A stretch of 5,376 bases of DNA, from the NCBI GenBank assembly GCA_947178465.1, contig CAMWYL010000237.1, positions 1 to 5,376 on the forward strand. The letters run 5' to 3'. Below the pieces are notes generated by a model. That model saw only the letters and a program-made list of their open reading frames with translations. It had not been told where the DNA came from and ran no database searches. This document shows, one piece after another, positions 1-5,241 of the stretch (the first letter of the stretch is position 1; every line of letters begins with the position of its first letter). This DNA is from an uncultured Lachnospiraceae bacterium. GTDB taxonomy: Bacteria; Bacillota; Clostridia; Lachnospirales; Lachnospiraceae. A program made the translations under genes and the position numbers.

Positions 1-431
1 AACTGCTGAAATGTATATCCGTTGCAAAAGAAGCAAGCGACCTGCACACAAACATTTTTTCACAGTATTTAATTTGGGATTATCTGAAAAATAACGATTT
101 GGATATGCATATTGCGAAGATTAGGGCCTTGTATAAAAAGCAGGCATATGCGATGATGGCTGCAATGGATCAATATTTTCCATCTACGGTAAGATACACA
201 AAGCCACACGGCGGTATGTTTTTATGGGTAACACTTCCGGAGGGTGTAAGCGCTATGTCCCTGTTCCCGAAGGCTTTGGAGAAAAAAGTTGCGTTTGTTC
301 CGGGAGACCCCTTTTATATTAGTATCGAAAATACCAACACCATGCGCCTGAATTATACAAATGCGGATTGCGAAACGATTGAGGAAGGGATTCACAGATT
401 AGGAGATTTGCTAAAAGAACTACCCATATGA
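1..431 (+). CDS. PLP-dependent aminotransferase, C-terminal part (2-aminoadipate transaminase-like), truncated by window start
   Basis: The frame is open from base 3 to a TGA at 429-431 and gives 142 residues with no start in the window. It resembles the C-terminal small domain of fold-type I (class I/II) PLP aminotransferases of the LysN/Aro8/MocR type. Visible hallmarks are DLHTN near residues 13-17, a P-HGGMFLW segment at 68-75, VAFVPGDPFY at 96-105, and MRLNYTN at 114-120, whose Arg is the expected substrate carboxylate-binding residue. The PLP-binding lysine lies upstream of the window, so activity cannot be judged. The family transfers amino groups between amino acids and 2-oxo acids in the cytoplasm. 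Whether this is a stand-alone enzyme or the C-terminus of a GntR-aminotransferase (MocR) regulator cannot be told. The tail ending GIHRLGDLLKEL is the usual family ending, so the 3' end looks intact. A hairpin follows the stop. Family call is firm; the substrate is not. Confidence 0.88.
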   Translation, partial: LLKCISVAKEASDLHTNIFSQYLIWDYLKNNDLDMHIAKIRALYKKQAYAMMAAMDQYFPSTVRYTKPHGGMFLWVTLPEGVSAMSLFPKALEKKVAFVPGDPFYISIENTNTMRLNYTNADCETIEEGIHRLGDLLKELPI

Positions 432-745
432 CAGCTTTATTAAACAGAGACATTGTCATTAATGTCTCTGTTCATCGGAACATGATTGAATCCTCCCCGT
501 CAGAGTTTATTATGGACGAGAACGGCAACAACGTCTTATTTCCCATTTTTGTGTCAAGCATGAAGGAGACACAGCTACAGCAGTATGCACGACGATTCTA
601 TGATGAAAACGATATTGCACGTTCCACTATTTTATCCGGTTATATGACGGAGGAACAGCGGTAGCTCTGGCTTGCCCGTGCCTGCGAAGATGGAAAAACA
701 ACTTTTATGCAGTCCTGACAGAAGGATATTGACGCAAAGATGACT
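428..745 (+). pseudogene. Probable remnant of an unidentified gene, interrupted by stop codons
   Basis: An ATG at 428 overlaps the aminotransferase stop (ATGA) and opens 78 codons to a TAG at 662-664. Reading on in the same frame gives LWLARACEDGKTTFMQS up to a TGA at 716-718, then QKDIDAKMTCT, then TAA. The sequence before and after the first stop looks like one continuous hydrophilic protein (the GYMTEEQR end followed by LWLARACEDGK), consistent with a CAG-to-TAG change. The first 15 or so codons are largely the hairpin at 443-472, so the real coding similarity may begin only around 480. I see no Shine-Dalgarno suited to this start beyond AGGAG-poor aminotransferase coding sequence. I do not recognise the family. 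A short genuine 78-residue protein is the alternative, but I consider a decayed fragment more likely. Confidence 0.45.
443..472 (+). terminator. Perfect 12-bp inverted repeat after the aminotransferase; possible terminator
   Basis: The arms AACAGAGACATT (443-454) and AATGTCTCTGTT (461-472) are exact reverse complements around a 6-base loop. The repeat begins 11 bases after the aminotransferase stop, the usual place for an intrinsic terminator. The T-run after the right arm is only two bases before CATCGG, so it is not a textbook terminator, and the stem is rather AT-rich. The hairpin lies inside the 5' end of the short frame at 428-664, which argues against that frame being translated efficiently from its ATG. 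It could instead be a bidirectional or damaged terminator, or a boundary left by a rearrangement. Confidence 0.5.
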
Positions 746-750
746 TGCAC

Positions 751-1500
751 TTAATGAGGCATTACCGGCATATATGCGTAACCTGTTCTGTGTTCGAAGG
801 TATCAAATACTTCCAACTCCTGCGCCCCGTTTTCGGCCATCTTGAAGCCGTGATTGGGCATAAAATAATTTCTGATATAGGCAAAAAGCTCCCATATCTC
901 ACATTGCTCCTTAGACATCAGCTGTGCAGTGAATTTGTCCGTGTATGCGCGTATATACAATGAAGCAGGTATTTTATATATTTCTATGCCTTTGGACTGA
1001 CAGTCCGTAAGAACTTCTCGCACAAAACCAAATGCACGGGATTCCTCGCTGCACCAAAAATTTACACTCAAATGAATGTCGTTGATAGGAAGCACCATAT
1101 TTGTCAATGACTCATAAATCAATGACTCGTCTTCAAGCATTACCGCTTCTATTGCCGAGTTGAAACCGGTTAAGTCTGAAAAATCTTTTGCGTATATGAT
1201 TTTTCCCGCAAGGATGGCCGCAGGCTTTTCCACTATCTCAAAGACCGCTCCGCCGATTTTTATCGTTTCAACTACTTTTTCGGTCTTTTCGTTTTCGGTA
1301 TCCAATAAGCAATCAACTGAAGTATTCAAGACAAGCGCAAGCAGCTTCAGATTACAGACATCCGGCAGACAATCTCCGTTTTCCCATTTTGAGAGCGCCT
1401 GCTCAGAAACTCCGATTTTCATGGCTATTTCTTTTTGGGTCAGGTTTTTTCGTTTACGAAATTCTTTCAGTCTCTTTCCAAAATCAATTTGAGTGAACAT
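751..1500 (-). CDS. XRE-family transcriptional regulator with C-terminal GyrI-like effector-binding domain
   Basis: The predicted protein has 249 residues from the ATG at 1500. Residues 5-66 form an XRE/Cro-type helix-turn-helix, with the pattern LTQKEIAMKIGVSEQALSKWENG at about 20-42 split across the two DNA-binding helices. A short acidic and lysine-rich linker (68-77) leads to a GyrI-like/AraC-effector-binding domain at about 86-247. That domain shows the opening EIVEKPAAILAGK, the central WELFAYIRNYF (203-213), and a closing ELEVFD followed by TGYAYMPV; the acidic residue near 230 matches the position often used for ligand contact. Such proteins are cytoplasmic DNA-binding regulators that sense small, often cationic or hydrophobic molecules, and some bind drugs. 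An in-frame ATG 15 bases upstream (1515) exists, but the ATG at 1500 has a well-spaced GAGAGG, so I prefer it. The gene is transcribed alone and is convergent with the remnant at 428-745. Ligand and target are unknown; self-regulation is plausible. Confidence 0.87.
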   Translation of the reverse strand: MFTQIDFGKRLKEFRKRKNLTQKEIAMKIGVSEQALSKWENGDCLPDVCNLKLLALVLNTSVDCLLDTENEKTEKVVETIKIGGAVFEIVEKPAAILAGKIIYAKDFSDLTGFNSAIEAVMLEDESLIYESLTNMVLPINDIHLSVNFWCSEESRAFGFVREVLTDCQSKGIEIYKIPASLYIRAYTDKFTAQLMSKEQCEIWELFAYIRNYFMPNHGFKMAENGAQELEVFDTFEHRTGYAYMPVMPH

Positions 1501-1507
1501 ATTTTTA

Positions 1508-1513
1508 CCTCTC
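1508..1513 (-). promoter_or_regulatory. Ribosome binding site that decides the XRE regulator start
   Basis: On the minus strand GAGAGG (1513-1508) is followed by a seven-base spacer and then ATG at 1500-1498. The upstream ATG at 1515 overlaps this Shine-Dalgarno and has none of comparable quality itself. This favours a protein five residues shorter than the longest open frame. Confidence 0.7.
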
Positions 1514-1521
1514 ATTTAACA

Positions 1522-1534
1522 GTAAATTTGTTAC
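1522..1534 (-). promoter_or_regulatory. Possible operator: short inverted repeat upstream of the XRE gene
   Basis: GTAA (1522-1525) and TTAC (1531-1534) flank a 5-base AT-rich core. Flanking CAGT and ACTG extend the symmetry imperfectly, with two extra bases on one side. The repeat sits between the candidate -10 and the ribosome binding site, about where transcription should start, which is a common autorepressor position. It is short and could be chance in AT-rich DNA. Confidence 0.35.
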
Positions 1535-1540
1535 ACTGAA

Positions 1541-1569
1541 ATTGTAGCATTTGTCAATCGTTAAAACAA
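1541..1569 (-). promoter_or_regulatory. Candidate sigma-A promoter of the XRE regulator
   Basis: Read on the minus strand, TACAAT (1546-1541) is a 5/6 match to the -10 box and lies 17 bases after a weak -35, TTGTTT (1569-1564). A perfect TTGACA (1557-1552) and a perfect TATAAT (1574-1569) also occur here, but neither has a well-spaced partner, so the exact promoter is uncertain. Transcription from the proposed boxes would leave a leader of roughly 35 bases. Confidence 0.45.
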
Positions 1570-1601
1570 TTATACATATCTTTATGAAAAAGCCGATAAA
1601 C

Positions 1602-1616
1602 TCAACCTGAGGTTGA
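1602..1616 (-). terminator. Short hairpin after dtd, weak candidate terminator
   Basis: TCAACC (1602-1607) pairs with GGTTGA (1611-1616) around a 3-base loop. On the minus strand it starts four bases past the dtd stop and is followed by GTTTATC and then a later run of T. The stem is only six pairs, so termination would be weak. It separates the three-gene operon from the XRE gene, which has its own promoter. Confidence 0.35.
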
Positions 1617-1619
1617 TTT

Positions 1620-2087
1620 TCAATCCTTCCCCTGACAAATCTCCTGCGAATCCAACAGAATCGTAAACGGGCCGTCGTTTAAAAGGGAAACCTTCATATC
1701 CGCTCCGAAGGAGCCATGCTCCGTGCGGAAACCCTTCCCTTTGATTTCGCCGATGATATACTCATATAGCGCATTCGCCATATCCGGCTTGCCCGCCGCG
1801 GTAAAGGAGGGTCTGTTCCCTTTACGGCAGTCCGCATAGAGCGTAAACTGCGATATAATCAAAAACTCTCCGCCTACATCCGATACGGACAGGTTTGTCT
1901 TCCCGTCCGCATCCTCAAATATGCGCAGCTTTGTCAGTTTATCTATCATTTTATCCGCAATCTGTCGGTTATCCGTATCCGAAATACCCACAAATACCAG
2001 CAGGCCGTGTCCGATTTTCCCGATGACTTCCCCGTCAACGGTCACGCCTGCTTCCTTCACACGCTGTATCACAAACCGCATTTTCAT
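1620..2087 (-). CDS. dtd: D-aminoacyl-tRNA deacylase (D-Tyr-tRNA deacylase)
   Basis: This is a 155-residue protein, close to the usual 145-150 length of bacterial DTD. It carries the family's two defining motifs: SQFTLYAD at 79-86, containing the Ser-Gln-x-Thr of the active site, and NDGPFT at 137-142, which includes the Gly-cisPro pair used to exclude L-amino acids. GNRPSF (90-95) and FGADM (127-131) are also family-typical. The enzyme hydrolyses D-aminoacyl-tRNA, and also glycine mischarged on tRNA-Ala, freeing the tRNA in the cytoplasm as part of translation proofreading. Two start codons are possible: ATG at 2087, four bases after GGAAG, and ATG at 2081, which would give the canonical MRFVIQRV N-terminus. 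The longer form is listed. It is the last gene of the three-gene operon, 15 bases after the phosphatase gene. The operon partners do not obviously share its function. Confidence 0.96.
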   Translation of the reverse strand: MKMRFVIQRVKEAGVTVDGEVIGKIGHGLLVFVGISDTDNRQIADKMIDKLTKLRIFEDADGKTNLSVSDVGGEFLIISQFTLYADCRKGNRPSFTAAGKPDMANALYEYIIGEIKGKGFRTEHGSFGADMKVSLLNDGPFTILLDSQEICQGKD

Positions 2088-2102
2088 CCCACTTCCGTAT
2101 AT

Positions 2103-2717
2103 TTATTCACGTATCAACGCATCCAGCTCCGCGCTTGCCTGTTCATAGCTTTCTACCACGATTCCCTTCATACCAAGCGCACGCGCCGCATTGACATTTT
2201 CTTCCCTGTCGTCAAGAAAAACGCATTCCCCGGCAACAAGTCCGTACTCCTTCATCAAATGCTCATAAATATCCGCATTCGGCTTTACCATCCTTACAAA
2301 GCCCGACACCACTTTCCCATCCACCTTATCCAAAAACGGAAAGCTGCCGTTCTCGGCGTGGAGTGTAAAAATGCTTTTCGGGTAATTGGATAGCAGATAG
2401 ACCTTCAAGCCTCGTTTTTTCAGTCCTTCAATCCACGGCACGGAATAGTCATACGCCTCAACAATCTTATCCCTGTTCTCCCACACAAGCTCAAATTCCT
2501 CAAGATATTCCCGGTTATCCTCACGCAGCTTATCAATTATCACCGCCTCATCCTGTATGCCGTGATCCAGCTCACCCCACCAGTGGCTCATAAACACCGT
2601 TTCCTTAAAGACCTCCTGCAGTTCCTTGGGCAGCCCTAAATCCTCCATCAGGGCACGCCAGCGAAAGCTTACAAGAACATCTCCGATATCGAAAATCACA
2701 TTTTTAATCATACTCAT
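2103..2717 (-). CDS. HAD-superfamily phosphatase, subfamily IA, YihX-like (probable sugar-phosphate phosphatase)
   Basis: The 204-residue protein shows all four HAD motifs. Motif I is FDIGDVL, with nucleophile Asp10; motif II is LLSNYP, with Ser110; motif III is Lys145 in VKPNADIYEHL; motif IV is FLDDREENV, with Asp169 and Asp170. A helical cap lies between motifs I and II at about residues 18-90. In motif I the usual second Asp (D-x-D) is Gly12. YihX, the E. coli alpha-D-glucose-1-phosphate phosphatase, likewise has DLGNV there, so this supports the YihX-like group rather than inactivation. The likely activity is Mg-dependent dephosphorylation of a small cytoplasmic phosphoester. Its ATG overlaps the stop of the upstream UDP-sugar pyrophosphorylase gene by one base (TAATG), with GGAG six bases before it, so translation is probably coupled. 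This makes a hexose or hexosamine 1-phosphate an attractive but unproven substrate. Confidence 0.88.
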   Translation of the reverse strand: MSMIKNVIFDIGDVLVSFRWRALMEDLGLPKELQEVFKETVFMSHWWGELDHGIQDEAVIIDKLREDNREYLEEFELVWENRDKIVEAYDYSVPWIEGLKKRGLKVYLLSNYPKSIFTLHAENGSFPFLDKVDGKVVSGFVRMVKPNADIYEHLMKEYGLVAGECVFLDDREENVNAARALGMKGIVVESYEQASAELDALIRE

Positions 2718-3943
2718 TAAAGCTCCACTCCGTTTTTCTTTAGTAATGCCTGCGCGCTCTCCACCGAGTCAACTCCGGTTTTATTCTTAATCGGTGCAAA
2801 TTCATAATCCCGCACCACCTCAAAGGACAGGCAGTTCTCAAACAGATGAATCATATCCAGAACCAGCAGCTCAAACTTATATCCGTTCGGCTCCTCCGGC
2901 TTGATATGGTTCCCCTCTTTGTCAATATAAGGAATCTTCTTCTCTACCACATGAACGGGCATCTTCGCGTCCATGATTTCCTCCAGCTTATCGACACGGA
3001 ACAGATAATTCAAAATAACGCCGAAATTATAAGAAAGCTCGCCGTTTGCTTCACGGGAATGGATAATCTCGTCTGTCATCTCATAATATTCGACAATCGA
3101 AGGTCTTCCGTCTTCCAGACAGAGCACACCGACCTTTTCATGGGGATCTGCCTTTCTAACAACCTTCGCGCCGCTCACCCGTCCGGAATCAAGCGTCGCA
3201 CCTATGAATACAGGATCGGCAATCCGCTGAAGCACGTTATCCACCGCGAAAATATTCAGCCATTCAACACCTCTGGCCTTTACATCCTCAATCACGCCGC
3301 TCACTACCATGGAATAGAACCAGCCGCCGTTTCCGTTCGGGGAAAGGGAAAGGGAATCCGCCTCTTCCATATAGAGCTTCCCGTCAAAATCAACAGACGG
3401 CGCCATTTCCTGCTTAAAGAATTTTACATATGCCTTCGGATATCCAAAGTAATCCTTCTCCTCAAAAAACGCAATGGTCTCGTCATTATTTTTGTCGCTT
3501 GTCATAATATACAGAGGCACAAAACAACCTGCCTGGTCTGTGACCTCCTGAAGGTTCCGAATCAGCCTTTCAAAGATAAACACATCCTTTGTGATACCGA
3601 TATTATACTTTCCTTTCGGTCCGTCCGATCCAAGCCTTGTACCCTGTCCGCCGGCAAGAAGGACAGCGCCGATCTTTCCTGCCTTTATGGCTTCCAGACC
3701 GCTTTTCTTATACTGCGCCTTATTCACCTCTATCTCGGACACCTCCAGCGCTGACAGCGGCTCAAGCTTTCCCCTTTCCTGCGCAAGCTCCGCATGTCCG
3801 GCCATTGCGACAATCGACCAATCAATTTTTTCGACCTGCGCCGCCAGCTTTTCCTTCCCCGCCGCATCAAGCTTCCGGTACGCCTCAAAAATATGCTCCT
3901 GCCCATGCGCCTTTAATACTTCTGCTAATTCCCTTTCTCCCAT
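2717..3943 (-). CDS. UDPGP-family uridylyltransferase, similar to eukaryotic UDP-N-acetylhexosamine pyrophosphorylase (UAP1)
   Basis: The 408-residue protein matches the UDPGP type 1 family rather than bacterial GalU or GlmU. The nucleotide-binding signature LLAGGQGTRLG (95-105) is followed by GPKG (108-111). NGNGGW (203-208), the metal-site VDN (234-236), EYYEM (285-289), NFG (306-308), KKIPYID (335-341), NGYKFE (353-358) and FAPIKN (382-387) all align from memory with human and yeast UAP1 blocks. The family joins UTP to a sugar 1-phosphate to form a UDP-sugar and pyrophosphate in the cytoplasm. The UAP1-like blocks suggest GlcNAc-1-P or GalNAc-1-P, but related bacterial proteins are often annotated as glucose-1-P uridylyltransferases, so the sugar is open. 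Residues 1-90 form a helical N-terminal region as in the family. The start is supported by AAAGG six bases upstream. It heads the operon with the YihX-like phosphatase and dtd, under the promoter at 4018-4046. Confidence 0.92.
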   Translation of the reverse strand: MGERELAEVLKAHGQEHIFEAYRKLDAAGKEKLAAQVEKIDWSIVAMAGHAELAQERGKLEPLSALEVSEIEVNKAQYKKSGLEAIKAGKIGAVLLAGGQGTRLGSDGPKGKYNIGITKDVFIFERLIRNLQEVTDQAGCFVPLYIMTSDKNNDETIAFFEEKDYFGYPKAYVKFFKQEMAPSVDFDGKLYMEEADSLSLSPNGNGGWFYSMVVSGVIEDVKARGVEWLNIFAVDNVLQRIADPVFIGATLDSGRVSGAKVVRKADPHEKVGVLCLEDGRPSIVEYYEMTDEIIHSREANGELSYNFGVILNYLFRVDKLEEIMDAKMPVHVVEKKIPYIDKEGNHIKPEEPNGYKFELLVLDMIHLFENCLSFEVVRDYEFAPIKNKTGVDSVESAQALLKKNGVEL

Positions 3944-4017
3944 GCACTACCTTTCCTTTCTTATTACATTTATAAATAATATTTCCAAAAATTTACTGTA
4001 CGATTAACACTGAGTTA

Positions 4018-4046
4018 TTTATACTATATTTACCTTTCATTGACAA
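4018..4046 (-). promoter_or_regulatory. Sigma-A promoter of the UAP1-like/phosphatase/dtd operon
   Basis: On the minus strand TTGTCA (4046-4041) and TATAAA (4023-4018) are each 5/6 matches to the -35 and -10 consensus, separated by exactly 17 bases. Transcription would start near 4011, giving a leader of about 70 bases before the ATG at 3943. The leader is AT-rich and shows no riboswitch-like fold that I can recognise. Confidence 0.7.
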
Positions 4047-4072
4047 GGGCATACGTATCTCTATTCTAAATT

Positions 4073-4122
4073 GCTGCTCTTTCATCGAAAACAATACGTT
4101 CGATTTCTTTTCCAAGAGCAGC
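4073..4122. repeat. Nested inverted repeat between the GNAT-Nudix gene and the operon promoter
   Basis: Outer arms GCTGCTCTT (4073-4081) and AAGAGCAGC (4114-4122) are exact complements. Within them a second pair, ATCGAA (4084-4089) and TTCGAT (4099-4104), encloses a 9-base loop, leaving an asymmetric internal bulge. It begins five bases past the GNAT-Nudix stop on the minus strand and ends 27 bases before the -35 of the next operon. The bases after the stem on the minus strand (AATTTAG) lack a run of T, so it is not a standard terminator. It could be a 3' stabilising or processing structure, a regulator site, or a poor terminator. Confidence 0.55.
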
Positions 4123-4126
4123 AGAC

Positions 4127-5146
4127 TTATTCCTTCCGGAAACCATGTTCCACAAATTCACGCAACCGTTCTCTCAACCCATCCACATATTGATCTGAGT
4201 AAAAAATCTCCCGAAATTCCTGTTCATTCACCCAGCGAAAAGCAACGGTTTCTCCTTTTTGGAGCTTCACATTGTCTTTGGGAATACCGGTCATGCATAA
4301 ATATCCCTGATATATTGTCGTATCCGTCGCAACACAATACAGACTTTCCAACTCATTATCCGCAGAAATCCCTGTCTCTTCCAACAGCTCTCTCTTCGCT
4401 CCATCTGTAACGCGCTCTCCTTTCAGTACGGAACCGCCGGCGCCGCTTTCCCAAAAACCCGGGTAATTTGGCTTGTCAAAATCCCGCTGCATCAGAAGAA
4501 TGGAACCGTCCTTATGCATAACGAAAACCTCTGCCACTGCGTGCTTTAATCCGTTCGGAATCTTTTCGCCTCGAACCAAATCACATCCTGCTAATGTACC
4601 ATCTGCATAATAGGCATCCCATAGTTCTATGTTGTGTTTACCATTTATGGAATTTCCCACACCGGCAATATCTTTTTCCATATATCCGCAGGTAAAGGGA
4701 AAAAAGTCAAACTTTTTGGTGCCAACATGGCTCGCGCCCAGATTTTCATACCATGCCCGAAGCCTTTTGTTTTCCTCCACAATGCCGATATTCATTTTTT
4801 TACAGCCATTCTCAGACGCCGTCATCTCTGCATGAAAAAATAAAATTTCCCCGATATGCTTATGGCGGTGTTCCGGTAAAACACACAGATTATCCAGCTC
4901 GCATTCTCCGCTTTCCTGTATGTGCAGCGAATAGTACCCCAAAATCTGCTCCCTGTCATCAAAATATCCGCACATGGGTCTGCCTTCATCATACTGCCAA
5001 TGGAGTCTCTCGGATGTGGTCGAAAACGCAGTAAAACGTGGGGCGTTTTCTTCCGTAAAACCATACTCCTGCGCAACTGTCAAAAAGCTTTGTTTAATCA
5101 CTTCGACACACTTTTCTATCTCACATTTTTTAATAAAGCGAATCAT
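4127..5146 (-). CDS. GNAT N-acetyltransferase fused to a Nudix hydrolase
   Basis: The 339-residue protein has two enzyme domains. Residues 1-160 look like a GNAT acetyltransferase. The acetyl-CoA-binding motif A lies at LDNLCVLPEHRHKHIGE (84-100), where R94 to G99 follow the R-x-x-x-x-G spacing, and a motif B helix, NKRLRAWYENLGA, lies at 126-138. After a short linker, residues 172-335 form a Nudix domain. Its WDAYYADG and LVRGE openings and GLKHAVAEVFV resemble the IDI/YfcD-like Nudix group. The Nudix box at 238-260 matches G-x5-E-x7-R-E-U-x-E-E-x-G-U at every position, so metal-dependent cleavage of a nucleoside-diphosphate-linked compound is expected. The GNAT substrate is unknown. The start ATG has AGGAGAGG upstream with good spacing. 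The gene appears to be transcribed alone. Domain calls are firm; a joint pathway role for the two halves is inference only. Confidence 0.9.
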   Translation of the reverse strand: MIRFIKKCEIEKCVEVIKQSFLTVAQEYGFTEENAPRFTAFSTTSERLHWQYDEGRPMCGYFDDREQILGYYSLHIQESGECELDNLCVLPEHRHKHIGEILFFHAEMTASENGCKKMNIGIVEENKRLRAWYENLGASHVGTKKFDFFPFTCGYMEKDIAGVGNSINGKHNIELWDAYYADGTLAGCDLVRGEKIPNGLKHAVAEVFVMHKDGSILLMQRDFDKPNYPGFWESGAGGSVLKGERVTDGAKRELLEETGISADNELESLYCVATDTTIYQGYLCMTGIPKDNVKLQKGETVAFRWVNEQEFREIFYSDQYVDGLRERLREFVEHGFRKE

Positions 5147-5185
5147 GCCGTTCCTCTCCTAATCAAATTTTTTCCTATTTAACCT

Positions 5186-5194
5186 ATTATACCA
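5186..5194 (-). promoter_or_regulatory. Extended -10 promoter of the GNAT-Nudix gene
   Basis: The minus strand reads TGGTATAAT (5194-5186), a perfect -10 box with the TGn extension. No good -35 hexamer occurs 16-18 bases upstream, which fits an extended -10 promoter. Transcription would begin about 30 bases before the ATG at 5146. Confidence 0.6.
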
Positions 5195-5211
5195 TAATTG
5201 CTTCGCAATTA
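5195..5211. promoter_or_regulatory. Inverted repeat next to the -10 box, possible operator
   Basis: TAATTGC (5195-5201) and GCAATTA (5205-5211) are perfect complements around a 3-base centre. They fill the spacer region directly upstream of the extended -10 of the GNAT-Nudix gene, where a bound repressor would block RNA polymerase. It could also form a hairpin at the end of the upstream gene's transcript, but no T-run follows on the minus strand. Confidence 0.4.
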
Positions 5212-5241
5212 CGGCAATTCATGTCCATTTGGGCGATATAT

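Noticed and set aside
745..963. Plus-strand 72-codon open frame
   Set aside because: It lies wholly antisense to the 3' end of the XRE/GyrI-like regulator, whose domains are clear, and its product resembles nothing recognisable.
1552..1574. Perfect TTGACA and perfect TATAAT upstream of the XRE gene as one promoter
   Set aside because: On the minus strand the TATAAT precedes the TTGACA, so the two boxes are in the wrong order to form one promoter.
2846..3754. Plus-strand 302-codon open frame
   Set aside because: It is antisense to the UAP1-like gene, which has many conserved motifs. The histidine- and arginine-rich product is typical of a reverse-strand shadow frame.
3591..4007. Plus-strand 138-codon and overlapping 112-codon frames rich in Ser, Pro and Ala
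   Set aside because: They are antisense to the N-terminus of the UAP1-like gene and its promoter leader; the composition reflects reverse-complemented codons, and no ribosome binding site was seen.
4051..4058. 8-bp palindrome ATACGTAT upstream of the operon -35 box
   Set aside because: A single short AT-rich palindrome is expected by chance at this length and has no partner copy in the window.
4822..5076. Minus-strand 84-codon frame
   Set aside because: It is an alternative frame on the same strand inside the GNAT domain of the GNAT-Nudix gene, with no protein-like motifs.
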